This document shows positions 45,385 to 55,592 of a stretch of 64,000 nt of DNA, in pieces. Numbering within the stretch: position 1 is the first letter of the stretch; every line of letters begins with the position of its first letter. Under the pieces are notes generated by a model, which saw only the letters and a program-made list of their open reading frames with translations, did no database searches and had not been told where the DNA came from. This DNA is from Heterohyrax brucei (lineage: Eukaryota; Chordata; Mammalia; Hyracoidea; Procaviidae): positions 195,865,829 to 195,929,828 of the forward strand of contig CM053143.1 of NCBI GenBank assembly GCA_028571685.1. The letters are read 5' to 3'. Both the position numbers and the translations under genes were made by a program.

Positions 45385-45822
45385 GGATCCAAAACCAACT
45401 CTACTTTTCCAGACCAGACCTGATGGTCCGACAAGCTGGAGGGTCCCCTGAGAACGTGGCCCCTTAGACCTGCTGCTGGCCCAGAGCTGAGACCAGTACT
45501 AAAGCCCCCACTTCTGACAAAGACTGGGCTGGACCTGGGACAGAGTGATGCAGGTGGTATGTGCCCTTTAGGGTTGAACATGTGTATGAGGCTGTCCTGC
45601 TGGTTTCTTTCTGGAGAGGAAAGGGGAGGGTGGAGGGAGGGGGCAGGTGTCAGCTGAGTGGATGCCGGAAGCACAGGCTGGACTGGGGGAGCGCGCTGTC
45701 ACGGGGTGAGGAGAGCAGACAGAGTCGCAGAGAGGTGGGTGCTCAGGGTTTATACGGCAAATTGACTTGGACTGCCAACTTTCATTTAATCACAACAAAA
45801 AACTTAAAATTTTAAAAATCCT
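45385..45822 (+). mobile_element. Afrotherian 0.7-kb retroposon, 5'-truncated copy
   Basis: Shares with the copies at 47440 and 57261, in the same order: CCAGACCTGATGGTCCGACA, CTGGAGGGTCCCCTGAGAAC, GACCTGCTGCTGGCCCAGAG, GCTGTCACGGGGTGAGGAGA, AATTGACTTGGACTGCCAAC and TTTCATTTAATCACAAC with an A-rich tail. I recognise this tail as common in elephant DNA but cannot name the family. Confidence 0.75.
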
Positions 45823-47439
45823 ACTTCTCCGGCCAGGTGACTTGCCTTCTCTGTGGGCCGAGGGCTCTGTGCCACTCTGGCTTCCCTCTGGCTTCGCCCG
45901 CTCGCTACATTTGGGTTTGTTCTTTCCCCACGTCATCTGCCCGTCACACCAACCCCCAGCTCTCCTGTGCACTCAGTTACGTGCCAACACGGATTTCAGG
46001 TCAGCTGCCCACAGCCACGCACGGACCAGGCAGTCGTGGGGCATCAGTGACACGTGTTCTGTCGCTAGGTGATCGCCAGGCTACAGTGCACGCTCCCAAG
46101 TCTCCGTGTGTGTGTGACAGCACACAGCAGTCACAGCAACGAGAAGCACCGCGGTGTGGGAGGAAGAAGGGGTCTCTCCAGGACACGGGGGACTGCGGCA
46201 GCAGCGGAGACCTCAGCCTTTGGGGTGGAGCAGGGTGGGTGAGACAAGCAAGGCGAGGGGGCTGACGGCCACAGCCAGTGAGTGTCCCCAAGTCCCCACC
46301 CTCCTCCCCACAGAAGGCACTAGAACTTCAGCCAGCCCCATTCAGAAATGCATTTGAAAGTCAAACAGGCCTTGTCCCATTGGAATACAAGGCACAAACT
46401 TCCCCAGAAAAAGGCTCTGGGAGACAGGAGCTTGACGGGGACTCCTCACTGGGAAGGCCTGCGCCTCGGGGCTGCCCTCACCCTCCCTCCTGCCATGTCC
46501 CTCCTGTGTCGGTCCTTCAATGGCGGTCCCCCCCAAGCCCTGGGCGCAGGCCCTGTGCCCAGCTCCCCGAGCCCGCAGCACCGAAATAAGCGAGACATAA
46601 CTGTGCTGGAGAAGGGGCTGGGCCTGGAGGGAGCGGGCATGTCCCCAGGGCCAGCACCTCGTGACAAGGAAGGCGGGGGCCAGGTGGCTGCGAACAGTAC
46701 CTGTCTTCCTCCAGAGAACAGCCTGTGGGGGCCGGTGGGGGGGCCCTGCACAGCCAGTGCACAGCAGGGGCCTCTGAGTACAGCATGGGAGCTGTATTCT
46801 GTCATCCACAGGGTGACATGCTCAGCAAACGGGTGACAGGACAGGATGCCCCCAGGCAGGTCCCGTTATGGAAAAGCCCAGCCTGTGACTCCAGCCCCAC
46901 AGCCACCTCAAGCCCATGCCCTGCTCCCCCTGCAATGCCCACCCTGGGAATGACGCTGGCACCTGCTTGCTGTCCTGAGGCCCACACTGCCGTGGAGGAA
47001 GCCCTGCTCCCTCGCCTGCCACTGCCTCGCTGCCTGTCCCCCGCCCTCTGCCTGCTGGGCTGTCACTGCACAGGCCACCCTCACTTCCTGTCGCTCTACT
47101 GTCAGGCCTGCACACGGACTCCCACCCCTGGCCCGAGGACCAGTGTCCGGTCACCGCTCTCCGAGGCACAGAGCCACAGGAGTGGGGTCTCAGCCCCACC
47201 CAGCTCCCTCTGCTCAGCCAGCCCCAAGGGACCCTGTGCTGGGACCCAGCCACCGGACAGCCTGCTCCGAGTCCAGTCCAGCTGACGGCCGAGCACCGGA
47301 GTGTCCGCAGCCAGGGGTGCAGCTCAGCTTTCCGGCACAGCCTCTCCAGGGCAAAGCCCACTGCCCAGCGGCTTCACCATCCTCACGGACAGCGAGAAGA
47401 AGCCCGCACCCATGCCATCCCCGACAGCTTCCTCTACTA

Positions 47440-47945
47440 GGAGAATCTGAGACCAGAAGAACCAGATGGTGCCCGGCCCCCACCGAAGACAGCCTTGATG
47501 GGGCGCAATGCAGAGTCCCTGAGGCAACATGAAAAAAAGGTGTGCCGTTCAAGAACTCCACTAAAAAGACCTGAACTGCTGGTCTGACAGCCTGGAGGGT
47601 ACCCTGAGAGCACGGCCCCCAGACCTGCTGCTGGCCCTGACCGGAGATCAGTCATGAGTCAGCCCTTGAGACCAGAATGGACTGGACTCGGGGACACAGC
47701 GTGACCAGTGGTGTGTGTACTTCATGGTTCCGTGCATTTACAGGAGGCTGTCCTTCGGGTCTCCTTCTAGATGGGAGAGAAGAGGGGACAGAGGAGGGGG
47801 CAGACGCTTGTTAAGAGGAAGAGTGAAAAGGAGCGGGGTGCTCTCACTGGGTAGGGAGAGCAGAGGGAGCTGTAGATAGGTGGGCATGCAAAACCGATTT
47901 GGATTGCATCCTTTCACTTAAACACAATAAAAAGAGAAGAGCCAG
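47440..47945 (+). mobile_element. Afrotherian 0.7-kb retroposon, 5'-truncated copy
   Basis: AATCTGAGACCAGAAGAACC followed by AGATGGTGCCCGGCC, AGACCTGAACTGCTGGTCTG, CAGCCTGGAGGGTACCCTGA, GACCTGCTGCTGGCCCTGAC and the tail TTCACTTAAACACAATAAAA. It starts further upstream than the copy at 45385. Confidence 0.8.
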
Positions 47946-49294
47946 CACGCCTTCCCAGGCCTGGAGGCCCCTCGAGATCCGGACCCTCCGATGCATCCGC
48001 CCTCCCCGCTCCCACCCTACTTAGCACCTTGCTGTCTCTCGATGCAAAGTGGGTTCCCACCAGCCCAGAAGCTTCCTCCTGGTCTCCCTCTTCACCAGGT
48101 TGGCCCACACTGTCTAAGGTCCAGTGCCACTGCGTCCCCAGCCCAGCTTCCTGTCTGCACAGCACCGACACCCGCCTGAAGTAGCCACGGTGTCACGGTG
48201 TGCCTGTCCCTTCTTCACTTGCTCTCCTCCTGTAGGGGCTCAGCTTCGTAAGAGCAGGGACATGTCTTTCTGTCCCCTCTGTACTCCCAGGTATCAAGGA
48301 GGGTCAGTGACAACAAGGGACACCCTCCATGAGACTGGTGGCCACAGTGGCCACAGAATCGACTCCGACACAGCACGGAGCAGGCACAGGGCTGGTCACG
48401 GCCTCGTGCTGGTCCACACGCGGCCACCACGGGTCCAGGCCGATGGAACGTCAACAACAGCAGTGACACATCCCCAGGGCCAGGAAGGTGCCAGGCCTCC
48501 CTCTGCGTGCATGCCCACGGACACTCGGCACAAGCTGCCTGGTCCCAAATGCCGTGGCTCTGCCCCAACACCTCCCACCTTTCGTGGGTGGCTGATGGCA
48601 ATCCAGGCCCCCCACCTCCCTGGACACCATCACTGAGAGTCACCGAGTCCCGCCCTGCCATCTGGAAATGGCGCTCATCCACACGTGTGGGTGTGTTTGT
48701 TTCTGAGCCCCCAGAGAAGCTGTCTGGCACACGGCAGCCGGTCCCCCATCACAGCAGCCGACGTGACTGCTCCCAGTGGGTGACGTGAGCCTCCTCGGGT
48801 GGAGCAGGAACGCGGGCCCGTCCTGGGCTCCTCCTCATGGGTCTCCGCTGCCATTAAGACTACAGCCCTGAGTGGCAGAGAGGACACGGCCACCAGTGTT
48901 CTGTGCCCAGCCGCATCCAGAAGAACCAAGAGAGATGGCCTCAGTGGCTGGGAGTGACGCTCAACTTCCTGGGCCACCACTCATCTGGAAGAACGAGCTC
49001 CCTGGGCTGCATCTGCTAGGCTTCCGGCACAAACCCTGGGATTATTTCATTCCGACTGTTTAGTGGAAATCCATTTTTCAGGACACAGACATTCCCTCTC
49101 TTCAGAAAGACTACACTGAATGTCCACCAGTACCTAGATGCCACTCAAATGTGTACAAGAGCAAGGAGGGTAGCATAAAGGAAGCAGAGCGAATGTGAGG
49201 CCTTAGGGCGTGGGGGAGCCTGCGGCAAAGGGCAGGGCCCAGGTCCACCCACGGAAGAGGGCAGCCACAACTGTGCACAAGCCCAGGGCTGGTG

Positions 49295-49470
49295 TGCAGT
49301 ACTGCCATGCTATGGAGTCGATTCTGACTCCCTGAAATCCCCACAGGACAGAGTATAACCACCCCACAGGTTTTCCAAGGAGCAGCTGGTGGATTTGAAC
49401 TGCTAGCCTTTTGGTTAGCAGCTGTGGCTTGCCATAGCTTCTAACCACTGCGCCACAAGGGCTCGCTGCA
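49295..49470 (-). mobile_element. AfroSINE, antisense, near full length
   Basis: GCCATGCTATGGAGTCGATT followed by CTGACTCCCTGAAATCC, CAGGTTTTCCAAGGAGCAGC, TGGTGGATTTGAACTGCTAG, CCTTTTGGTTAGCAGC and ACCACTGCGCCACAAGGGCT. Confidence 0.92.
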
Positions 49471-49495
49471 GGGACAGTGCTACCAAAGCTGTGCC

Positions 49496-49516
49496 TTTTT
49501 TTTTTTTTTTTTTTTT
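49496..49516. repeat. Poly-T tract of 21
   Basis: An uninterrupted T run between the AfroSINE and the RTE fragment. It may be the poly(A) tail of an antisense retroposon. Confidence 0.9.
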
Positions 49517-49569
49517 AAGAGAAGACAGAGTTCCAAATTTTTATGGTAAATTTCCTGCTTTTTAAATGC

Positions 49570-49661
49570 TGGAAGAATTCTGAATACCCCATGGACTGCC
49601 AAAAGAATGAATAAATCCGTGTCAGAAGTAGAATCAGAATGCTCCTCAGAAGTGAGAATGG
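49570..49661 (+). mobile_element. RTE 3' end, left part (split by LTR insertion)
   Basis: GAATACCCCATGGACTGCCA followed by AAAGAATGAATAAATCC, AATCAGAATGCTCCTCAGAA and GTGAGAATGG match RTE (ATACCATGGACTGCCAAAAGAATGAA..., CAGAATGCTCCTTAGAAGC, AGGATGG). Interrupted exactly at the LTR. Confidence 0.85.
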
Positions 49662-50164
49662 TGGTATGGATTAGATTGTGTCACCCAGAAATGTGTGTTG
49701 ACTTGACTAGACCATGACTCCTAGTATGGTGTGGTTGTCCTCCGTTTTGTCATCTGATGGGATTATCCCATGTGTTGTAAATCCCAACCTCTGTGATGTT
49801 AATAAGACAGGATTAGAGGGGACTGACACTAATGAGCAGGACTCCAGCTACAGGATACACTCGCATCTTGAGTCAATCTCTTTCCAGATATAAAGAAGTT
49901 AGCAGAGACAAGAGGGGACTTTCACCAGCAAACAAGAAGAACCAAAAACGGAGCGTGTCCTTTGGACCTGAGAAGATCCGAGACCAGGGGAAGACTGATG
50001 ACAAGGACCCTTTCTCAGAGTCAGCAGATGAGGAAAGCTTTCCCCTGGAGCTGACAGCCTGAATTTGGACTTCCAACTTCCCAAAGATTGGAAGAATAAA
50101 TTTTTGTTTGTTGAAGCCACTGACTTGTGGTATTTCATTACAGTGACACTGGGTGACTAAGACA
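49662..50164 (+). mobile_element. MaLR-type solo LTR, complete
   Basis: 503 bp from TGGTATGGATTAGATTGTGT to GTGACTAAGACA. Layout is typical of MLT1/MST-type LTRs: a GATTGTGTC start, an AATAAA signal (GGAAGAATAAATTTTTG near 50090) and the ending GTTGAAGCCACTGACTTGTGG. It interrupts an RTE copy that continues at 50165, with diverged target duplications AATGG (49657-49661) and GATGA (50165-50169). Antisense to SORCS2. Confidence 0.85.
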
Positions 50165-50412
50165 GATGACAAGACTTCATCGCATGTACTGTGGACATGT
50201 TGTCAAGGAGGAACCAGTCCCAGGAGGACATCATTTTTGGTAAAGTGGAGGGTCAGTCAAAAAGAGGAAACTCTGGACAAGATGGACTGGCACAGCAGCG
50301 GCACAGTGGGATCGGATATGGCGAGGATTGTGATGACACCAGAGCAGGACCGGTTCTGTTCTGTTGTATACAGGGTTGTCTTGTGTCAGAGCTGCCTCGC
50401 TGGCACCTGACA
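50165..50412 (+). mobile_element. RTE 3' end, right part
   Basis: CAAGACTTCATCGCATGTAC, TGTGGACATGTTGTCAAGGA, AAGTGGAGGGTCAGTCAAAA, GAGGATTGTGATGACACCAG and CTGTTCTGTTGTATACAGGG continue the RTE sequence interrupted at 49661. Confidence 0.88.
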
Positions 50413-50589
50413 GTAGCAAATGCTGGAAGATGCCACGTAAACCAGATGAGACAAATCAGAGGGCTACGAAACCCAAACCCCGCTCAACTTAGGACTAGAA
50501 TGACTCAACCATCCACACCAGCACCCTACCATCTGGCCATAATACTGCTCACTTTCACTCTACAGACAATGTCCAGCAAACAACCCAAA

Positions 50590-50925
50590 ATTACAAGACA
50601 TAAAAACATTTTATTCACAATTGCCTCAAAATGGAAACAATCCAACTATCTGTCAGCTGACACACGGATCAATAAACTATGGCGCATCCATGCGGTGGAA
50701 CACTACCTAGCAATATAAACAGGAACTAAAATGCACTACGCTGAGTGGAAGAAGTCAGATCAAAAAGCCACATGCCGCATAAACCAGAGGGACAGAAATC
50801 AAATCTGCAGTTTTTACAGGCTGAGTCGAGGGGAGCGGGCTGTCAGCCACACAAAGGAATTTGGGGGAGTGACAGAATTGTTCTTTGTCTAGGTCATTGT
50901 GATATTGGTGACTGTGTTGTTTTGT
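50590..50925 (+). mobile_element. L1 LINE 3' end
   Basis: CACAATTGCCTCAAAATGGA, AACTATCTGTCAGCTGACAC, ATCAATAAACTATGGCGCAT, GGTGGAACACTACCTAGCAA and GGTCATTGTGATATTGGTGA follow the L1 3' end order. Confidence 0.82.
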
Positions 50926-51285
50926 GGGTGTTGTCAAGTCAGTTCTGACCCAAACTGACCCATGAACAACAGAAACGACCTCGCCTGGCCCTGCTCCTGC
51001 CTCAGCGTCGTTGCTGTGTGTGAGCCCACTGTTGCAGCCACCGTGTCAACCCACCTCACGGAGGGTCTTCCTCTTTCTCCTGACCCTCTACAAAGCAGGA
51101 CGTCCTTCTCCAGGGACAGATCCCTCCTGACAACATGTCCAAAGTATGTAAGACAAAGTCCCACCGTCCTCGCTTCTAAGGAGCACACTGGTTGTACCTC
51201 CTCCAGGGCAGACTCATTCGCTCTCTCGGAAGGCCACAGTGTAGTCAGCATTCTTTGCCTACAGCATAACAGGAAGGCACCAATT
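50926..51285 (-). mobile_element. RTE 3' end, antisense
   Basis: GTTGTCAAGTCAGTTCTGAC, TGAGCCCACTGTTGCAGCCA, GGAGGGTCTTCCTCTTTCTC, TCCTTCTCCAGGGACAGATC, ACATGTCCAAAGTATGTAAG and AAGGCACCAATTC. Well preserved. Confidence 0.9.
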
Positions 51286-51289
51286 CTTT

Positions 51290-51640
51290 CCGATATGGAT
51301 TGTCACTGATTGAGTTGTGACCCCACAAAGTAGGCATCCACTTGCCTAGGCCATGATTCCCAGTCTTGTGTGGCTGTCCTCCGTTTTGTGACTGTGATTT
51401 TACAGTGTTGCAGAACCTGCTCTCTGCCTGTGGTCAATGAGGCAAGATTAGATTATGTTAAAGAGGATTAGGGTGAGACTGTAACACCCTGGTGGCATAG
51501 TGGTCAGGTATTACACCCGATCATCAAACGGTCAGCAGTTCAGACCCGCTGGGTGCTCCTTGGGAACTCTATGGAGCAGACTGGACAGCAGTCGCTTTGG
51601 GTCTTTTGGTAACACCCTTACTAAGGTCACACCCACCCGG
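51290..51640 (+). mobile_element. MaLR-type LTR 5' part with nested AfroSINE
   Basis: ATATGGATTGTCACTGATTG, CACTTGCCTAGGCCATGATT and TGTGTGGCTGTCCTCCGTTT match the LTR at 49662. GGATTAGGGTGAGACTGTAA and, after the SINE, CACCCTTACTAAGGTCAC continue it. The 3' half is missing. Confidence 0.75.
51487..51608 (+). mobile_element. AfroSINE inserted in LTR, with target duplication
   Basis: CCCTGGTGGCATAGTGGTCA, then GGTCAGCAGTTCAGACCCGC, GGGTGCTCCTTGGGAACTCT and ATGGAGCAGACTGG. Flanked by the exact 10-bp direct repeat GTAACACCCT (51481-51490 and 51609-51618). The exact start is ambiguous by about 4 bp because the head overlaps the repeat. Confidence 0.92.
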
Positions 51641-52109
51641 CCGCCCCCAGGCTGTCCTCCTCTGATGCCCACGGCCACCATGTGCCCTGCCCCATCTGCT
51701 GTCCCAGCCAAGCTGTACCCCACCAGTCTCGGCACTGCATCCAGCACTTAGTGGTCAGAGCATTGCTGAGCAAGCTGGAGAAGAGCTGCCCACACTGGCC
51801 CCTCACAGCCCCCAGCCCCTCCGGAAGCTTTCATCCTCTCAGGGGTCCAACTCAGGGTGCCTGTGCAGAGTGAAAGGACCTCCTGCCACCTCCAGACCTC
51901 TGGGGCTCACCTGAGGAGCTGTGGAGGTCTGTCTGTCTATCTTCTGGGAGCCAGTGCTAGTGACAGAGAGATCTAAATTCCAGGGTCCCCCCTCTCACCC
52001 CCAGCCATGGTCCCTTTGGGGCTGGGAGCCTGGAAACAGCCCAGGAGCACAGCCTTTTGATCTGCACTTGCCTCTTGTACAAACAGACTGTTTCTTCTCA
52101 CCCCATAAT

Positions 52110-52240
52110 TGACCCTGTCACCCTTAATAGCTAATAATAGGAGTTAACATTTTCTAAGCACTTTGTCCCCATTACCTCACTCCAACCCTGCGAAGCTGGG
52201 AAGGTCCAGTAACTCCTCTGGGTTCACGTTACAAGTACTA
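52110..52240 (-). mobile_element. MIR element, antisense
   Basis: GGAGTTAACATTTTCTAAGC, ACTTTGTCCCCATTACCTCA and CTCCAACCCTGCGAAGCTGG are the reverse of MIR's 3' half. Confidence 0.75.
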
Positions 52241-52339
52241 ATGGGGACACTGAAAGCCACCGCTCCCACAGCATGTACCAGGTGCCCTTCTAAGCCTCTG
52301 ATTTATGGTCCCTTGTTCTCCCACACACTCTGCTCGGGG

Positions 52340-52490
52340 CTGCAGCCACACCAGCACAGAGAAGATATTCAACAAAAGCTTACTGAATAAAGTATTTTTT
52401 GTACTTTTTCTGTATCCCAGGCACCTGGTGCGGTGTCGGCAGGAGACGCTCAAGAAATAATTGTTGTTTGAATGACTGCAGGGACGTGTG
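52340..52490 (+). mobile_element. MIR 3' ends bordering the tetranucleotide array
   Basis: GAAGATATTCAACAAAAGCT and, downstream, GGCACCTGGTGCGGTGTCGG, CTCAAGAAATAATTGTTGTT and TGAATGACTG resemble the MIR end (CTCAATAAATGTTTGTTGAATGAATG). The GGAT array begins immediately after it. Confidence 0.6.
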
Positions 52491-53240
52491 GATGAGTGTG
52501 TGGGTGGACAGATGGACGGATGGACGGATGGACGGGTGGACAGATGGACGGGTGGGTGGGTGGATGGATGGGTGGATGGGTGGGTGGGTGGATGGATGGA
52601 CGGGTGGGTGGGTGGATGGATGGACGGGTGGGTGGGTGGATGGATGGACGGATGGAAGGGTGGAAGGATGGACGGATGGATGGGTGGAAGGATGGATGGA
52701 TGGATGGATGGATGGACGGGTGGGTGGGTGGATGGATGGGTGGGTGGATGGATGGATGGACGGGTGGGTGGGTGGATGGATGGGTGGACGGGTGGGTGGG
52801 TGGATGGATGGATGGACGGGTGGGTGGGTGGAAGGATGGACGGGTGGGTGGGTGGATGGATGGACGGGTGGGTGGGTGGATGGATGGACGGGTGGGTGGG
52901 TGGATGGATGGATGGAAGGATGGATGGATGGATGGATGGATGGATGAGTGGAAGGATGGACGGATAGACGGGTGGGTGGGTGGGTGGGTGGGTGGATGGA
53001 TGGATGGACGGGTGGGTGGGTGGATGGATGGATGGACGGGTGGGTGGGTGGATGGATGGATGGACGGGTGGGTGGGTGGATGGATGGATGGACGGGTGGG
53101 TGGGTGGGTGGATGGATGGACGGGTGGGTGGGTGGGTGGATGGATGGACGGGTGGGTGGGTGGGTGGGTGGACGCATGGAGGAACAGAGAGGAGGGTGAA
53201 TGGACGGATGACGGATGGGTGATGGAGGGGTGGATGAATG
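52490..53240. repeat. 750-bp GGAT/GGGT/GGAC array with higher-order structure
   Basis: Tetramers organised in blocks of 20-28 bp such as TGGATGGATGGACGGGTGGG. The GGACGGG variant recurs once per block and brings a CpG. G-rich on the plus strand. It gives open frames of up to 429 codons on the minus strand composed of Pro, His, Ser, Thr and Ile only. Confidence 0.97.
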
Positions 53241-53439
53241 CGAGGCCCGTTCCCCTCCTCACTGCTGGGGGGACAGAAACGTGGAAACGCGGGGCCTGCA
53301 GTGAGTACCAGAGGAGAGAAACGACGGACATAAATCACTGGCTCAGAGCAGAGGGCAGAAGGAGCTGAGGGAACTAAGGGGGACTTCAGTGCCCAGCCGG
53401 GGCCTCGGGGGCGACAGCGAGTGCTTCTGACCAGGCACA

Positions 53440-53870
53440 TACAGACATTCATGCTTACCTGTACATCACGGACACACGTGCACACATGCACACACACACG
53501 TGTGCACGCACACACCCAGGCATACACACTCTATCACCTACACACAAGCCCATGAAAACACATTAACACACACTCATACCAGACACACACAAACCCATGT
53601 GAATACACACCAGTGCATGCACACAGTCTCTCACAAACACACAGATCCATGGAAACCACACATGCTCATACCAGACACTCACACACCATGCACACATTAT
53701 GTACAATCCCACATGAACACGTACCCCTGCATATGTACACTCAGACAGGCACCCACGCATGCACTCTCACAAACACACAGACCCATGAAAACACATACAT
53801 TCATACAAGGCACACACATGCCGCTGACACATACACATGTACACACCCATGTGTGCACACTGACAAGCCT
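53440..53870. repeat. CA-rich imperfect repeat region
   Basis: CACACA/CATACA-rich DNA with a recurring CACAAACACACAGACCCATG module (for example at 53633 and 53768). Confidence 0.85.
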
Positions 53871-54199
53871 GGGGACAACGTGGCCGGGCCCAGGATGGGC
53901 CGGCAGGTGCCTCCCCTCTGGGAGCCTGTCCCACGCCTCACACACAGTACCACCTTCCCAGCCGACCATGAGGCCTCTGAGAGTGTAAACAGGAAGCTGT
54001 CCACATCATTCCTGCAAAAATCAGTTATGAAGAGAATGGCCAGGCTGTGGGGAGGGCACCGCGGACCATGCACAGACTCTGCCGCCCAACCCCCCGGGAA
54101 ATGGAGCTGTCCTTGTAGGCACAGTGCTACCTTTTTCTGGGGAAGGGATGGGAGAGGACTGCACAGCTGTCCCCAACCCCAACCCTGGGGCACAGACAT

Positions 54200-54260
54200 G
54201 ATGACAGCCATTGAACAGGTGGGGAAACTGAGGCTGAGCTGCCTGAGGCCACGCTTGTAA
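54200..54260 (-). mobile_element. MIR fragment, antisense
   Basis: GGTGGGGAAACTGAGGCTGA followed by GCTGCCTGAGGCCACGC. Confidence 0.7.
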
Positions 54261-54769
54261 CCACAGGCGTGCAGTGGAGGTTCTGTGGTCTCATCGAGAG
54301 TAGGCGGGGCCCCTCGGCCCACACTCCCCCCCAGCTCAAGCCGCACCCTCTCATAGGCCCCCTTTAGGGCCTTCCAAGGTGGAGGCAGGGTCACTGCACA
54401 GACAGCCCACCCCAGACACGGTCAGAGAGAAAGGCTGGGTCCCCAAGGCAGGGAGCGGGACTTCCGCCTCACAGAGACCAGGGGTGCAGGCTTCAGTGGC
54501 GCATCACAGGCAGCTGTACAACAGAAGCATCTGGACCCCTGAAGGTCCAGGACGGGGGTAGGGCCTGCAGGACAGTCAGCCTGGGGCTGGCCAGCAAATG
54601 TCACTGCAGCTGACCCAGAGTGGCAGGTCCAAGAGGGGTTTCTCTGAGGGGCCAGGCCCCGCAGGCAGAGTTAAGGGGCACCGTCGCAGCCCACTCTGGA
54701 GCCCCGGACCCCTGACCATCGGGGGAGCTGCTTGCAAAGAGCATGGGAGGCTTCCTGCTGTCCCGGCTT

Positions 54770-54925
54770 CTAGTGAGCACCTACTGTGTGCCAGGCCCTG
54801 GCCCCTCACCCAGACACTCACACACCAACCTCACCGAGGGGGCTGCCAGGGCACCCACTCAGCAGGTCAGGAAACCGAGGCTCAGTCCAGTGACACACCT
54901 CCACAGGCATCCCGGAGACAGCCCC
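54770..54925. mobile_element. Ancient MIR or L2-type fragments
   Basis: TAGTGAGCACCTACTGTGTG followed by CCAGGCCCTGG and, later, CAGGAAACCGAGGCTCAG. Confidence 0.6.
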
Positions 54926-55449
54926 ACCCATGGCCACAGTGGGGACAAGGTAGGTCCTGCCCACAAGGTCACGACATTGATACTGTGCGTTAGGCATCCC
55001 AGTGCCCCACACCTGGGGCCAGACCAAACATTAGTTTATGGGGTGGGGGCCTGGTCCCACCCATATAGGATCTGCCCCTCCAAGCCTGGTCAAAGCCCTG
55101 GCCAGGAGCACCCAGCAGCTAGCACCCGGGGAGCACCCAGCAGCAGGCAGCTTGCCCTCCCTGGCATCAGGCCAAGGACTGCCTGTGGGCCTCTCCTCAG
55201 CCCTGCCTCTATCCCAGCAACAGGCAATTGGGCGCAGCCAGGCCCTCTCCTTTGGACAAAGCCTGGGAGCCAACTGCCCAGCAGGCTGCCAGGGCTCAGT
55301 CGGCCACAGGGCCCTGGCCGGGAGTCTGACTGTTGATGGAAATCAGGCCGAGGCCTCATTTCAGGGGCTTCCGGGGGGCCACCCAGCACAATCATGGCTT
55401 TGTGTGGTGGGGGCCTCCAGGACAGGGTCCCTGGACAAAGAAGAGCAGG

Positions 55450-55592
55450 GTCTCTGGGAGAAAGGAGGGAAAGGGGAAGGAAGGGGGAGAGAGAGGAGGA
55501 AGGGAAGCGGAGGGAGAGAAGGGAGGACAGGAGAGAGGAAGAACAGGAGAGGGAGGAGGGAAGGAGAGGGAGGAGGGAAGAGCAGGAGGCGT
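55450..55592. repeat. Polypurine tract (AGGG/GGAG-rich), about 140 bp
   Basis: Almost only A and G on the plus strand, for example GGAGGGAAAGGGGAAGGAAG and GGGAGGAGGGAAGGAGAGGG. Confidence 0.92.

Noticed and set aside
52238..53527. 429-codon minus-strand ORF rich in His, Pro, Ser and Thr
   Set aside because: It is a translation of the GGAT/GGGT array; a tetranucleotide array without stop codons is open in all frames. No start context or homology is seen.
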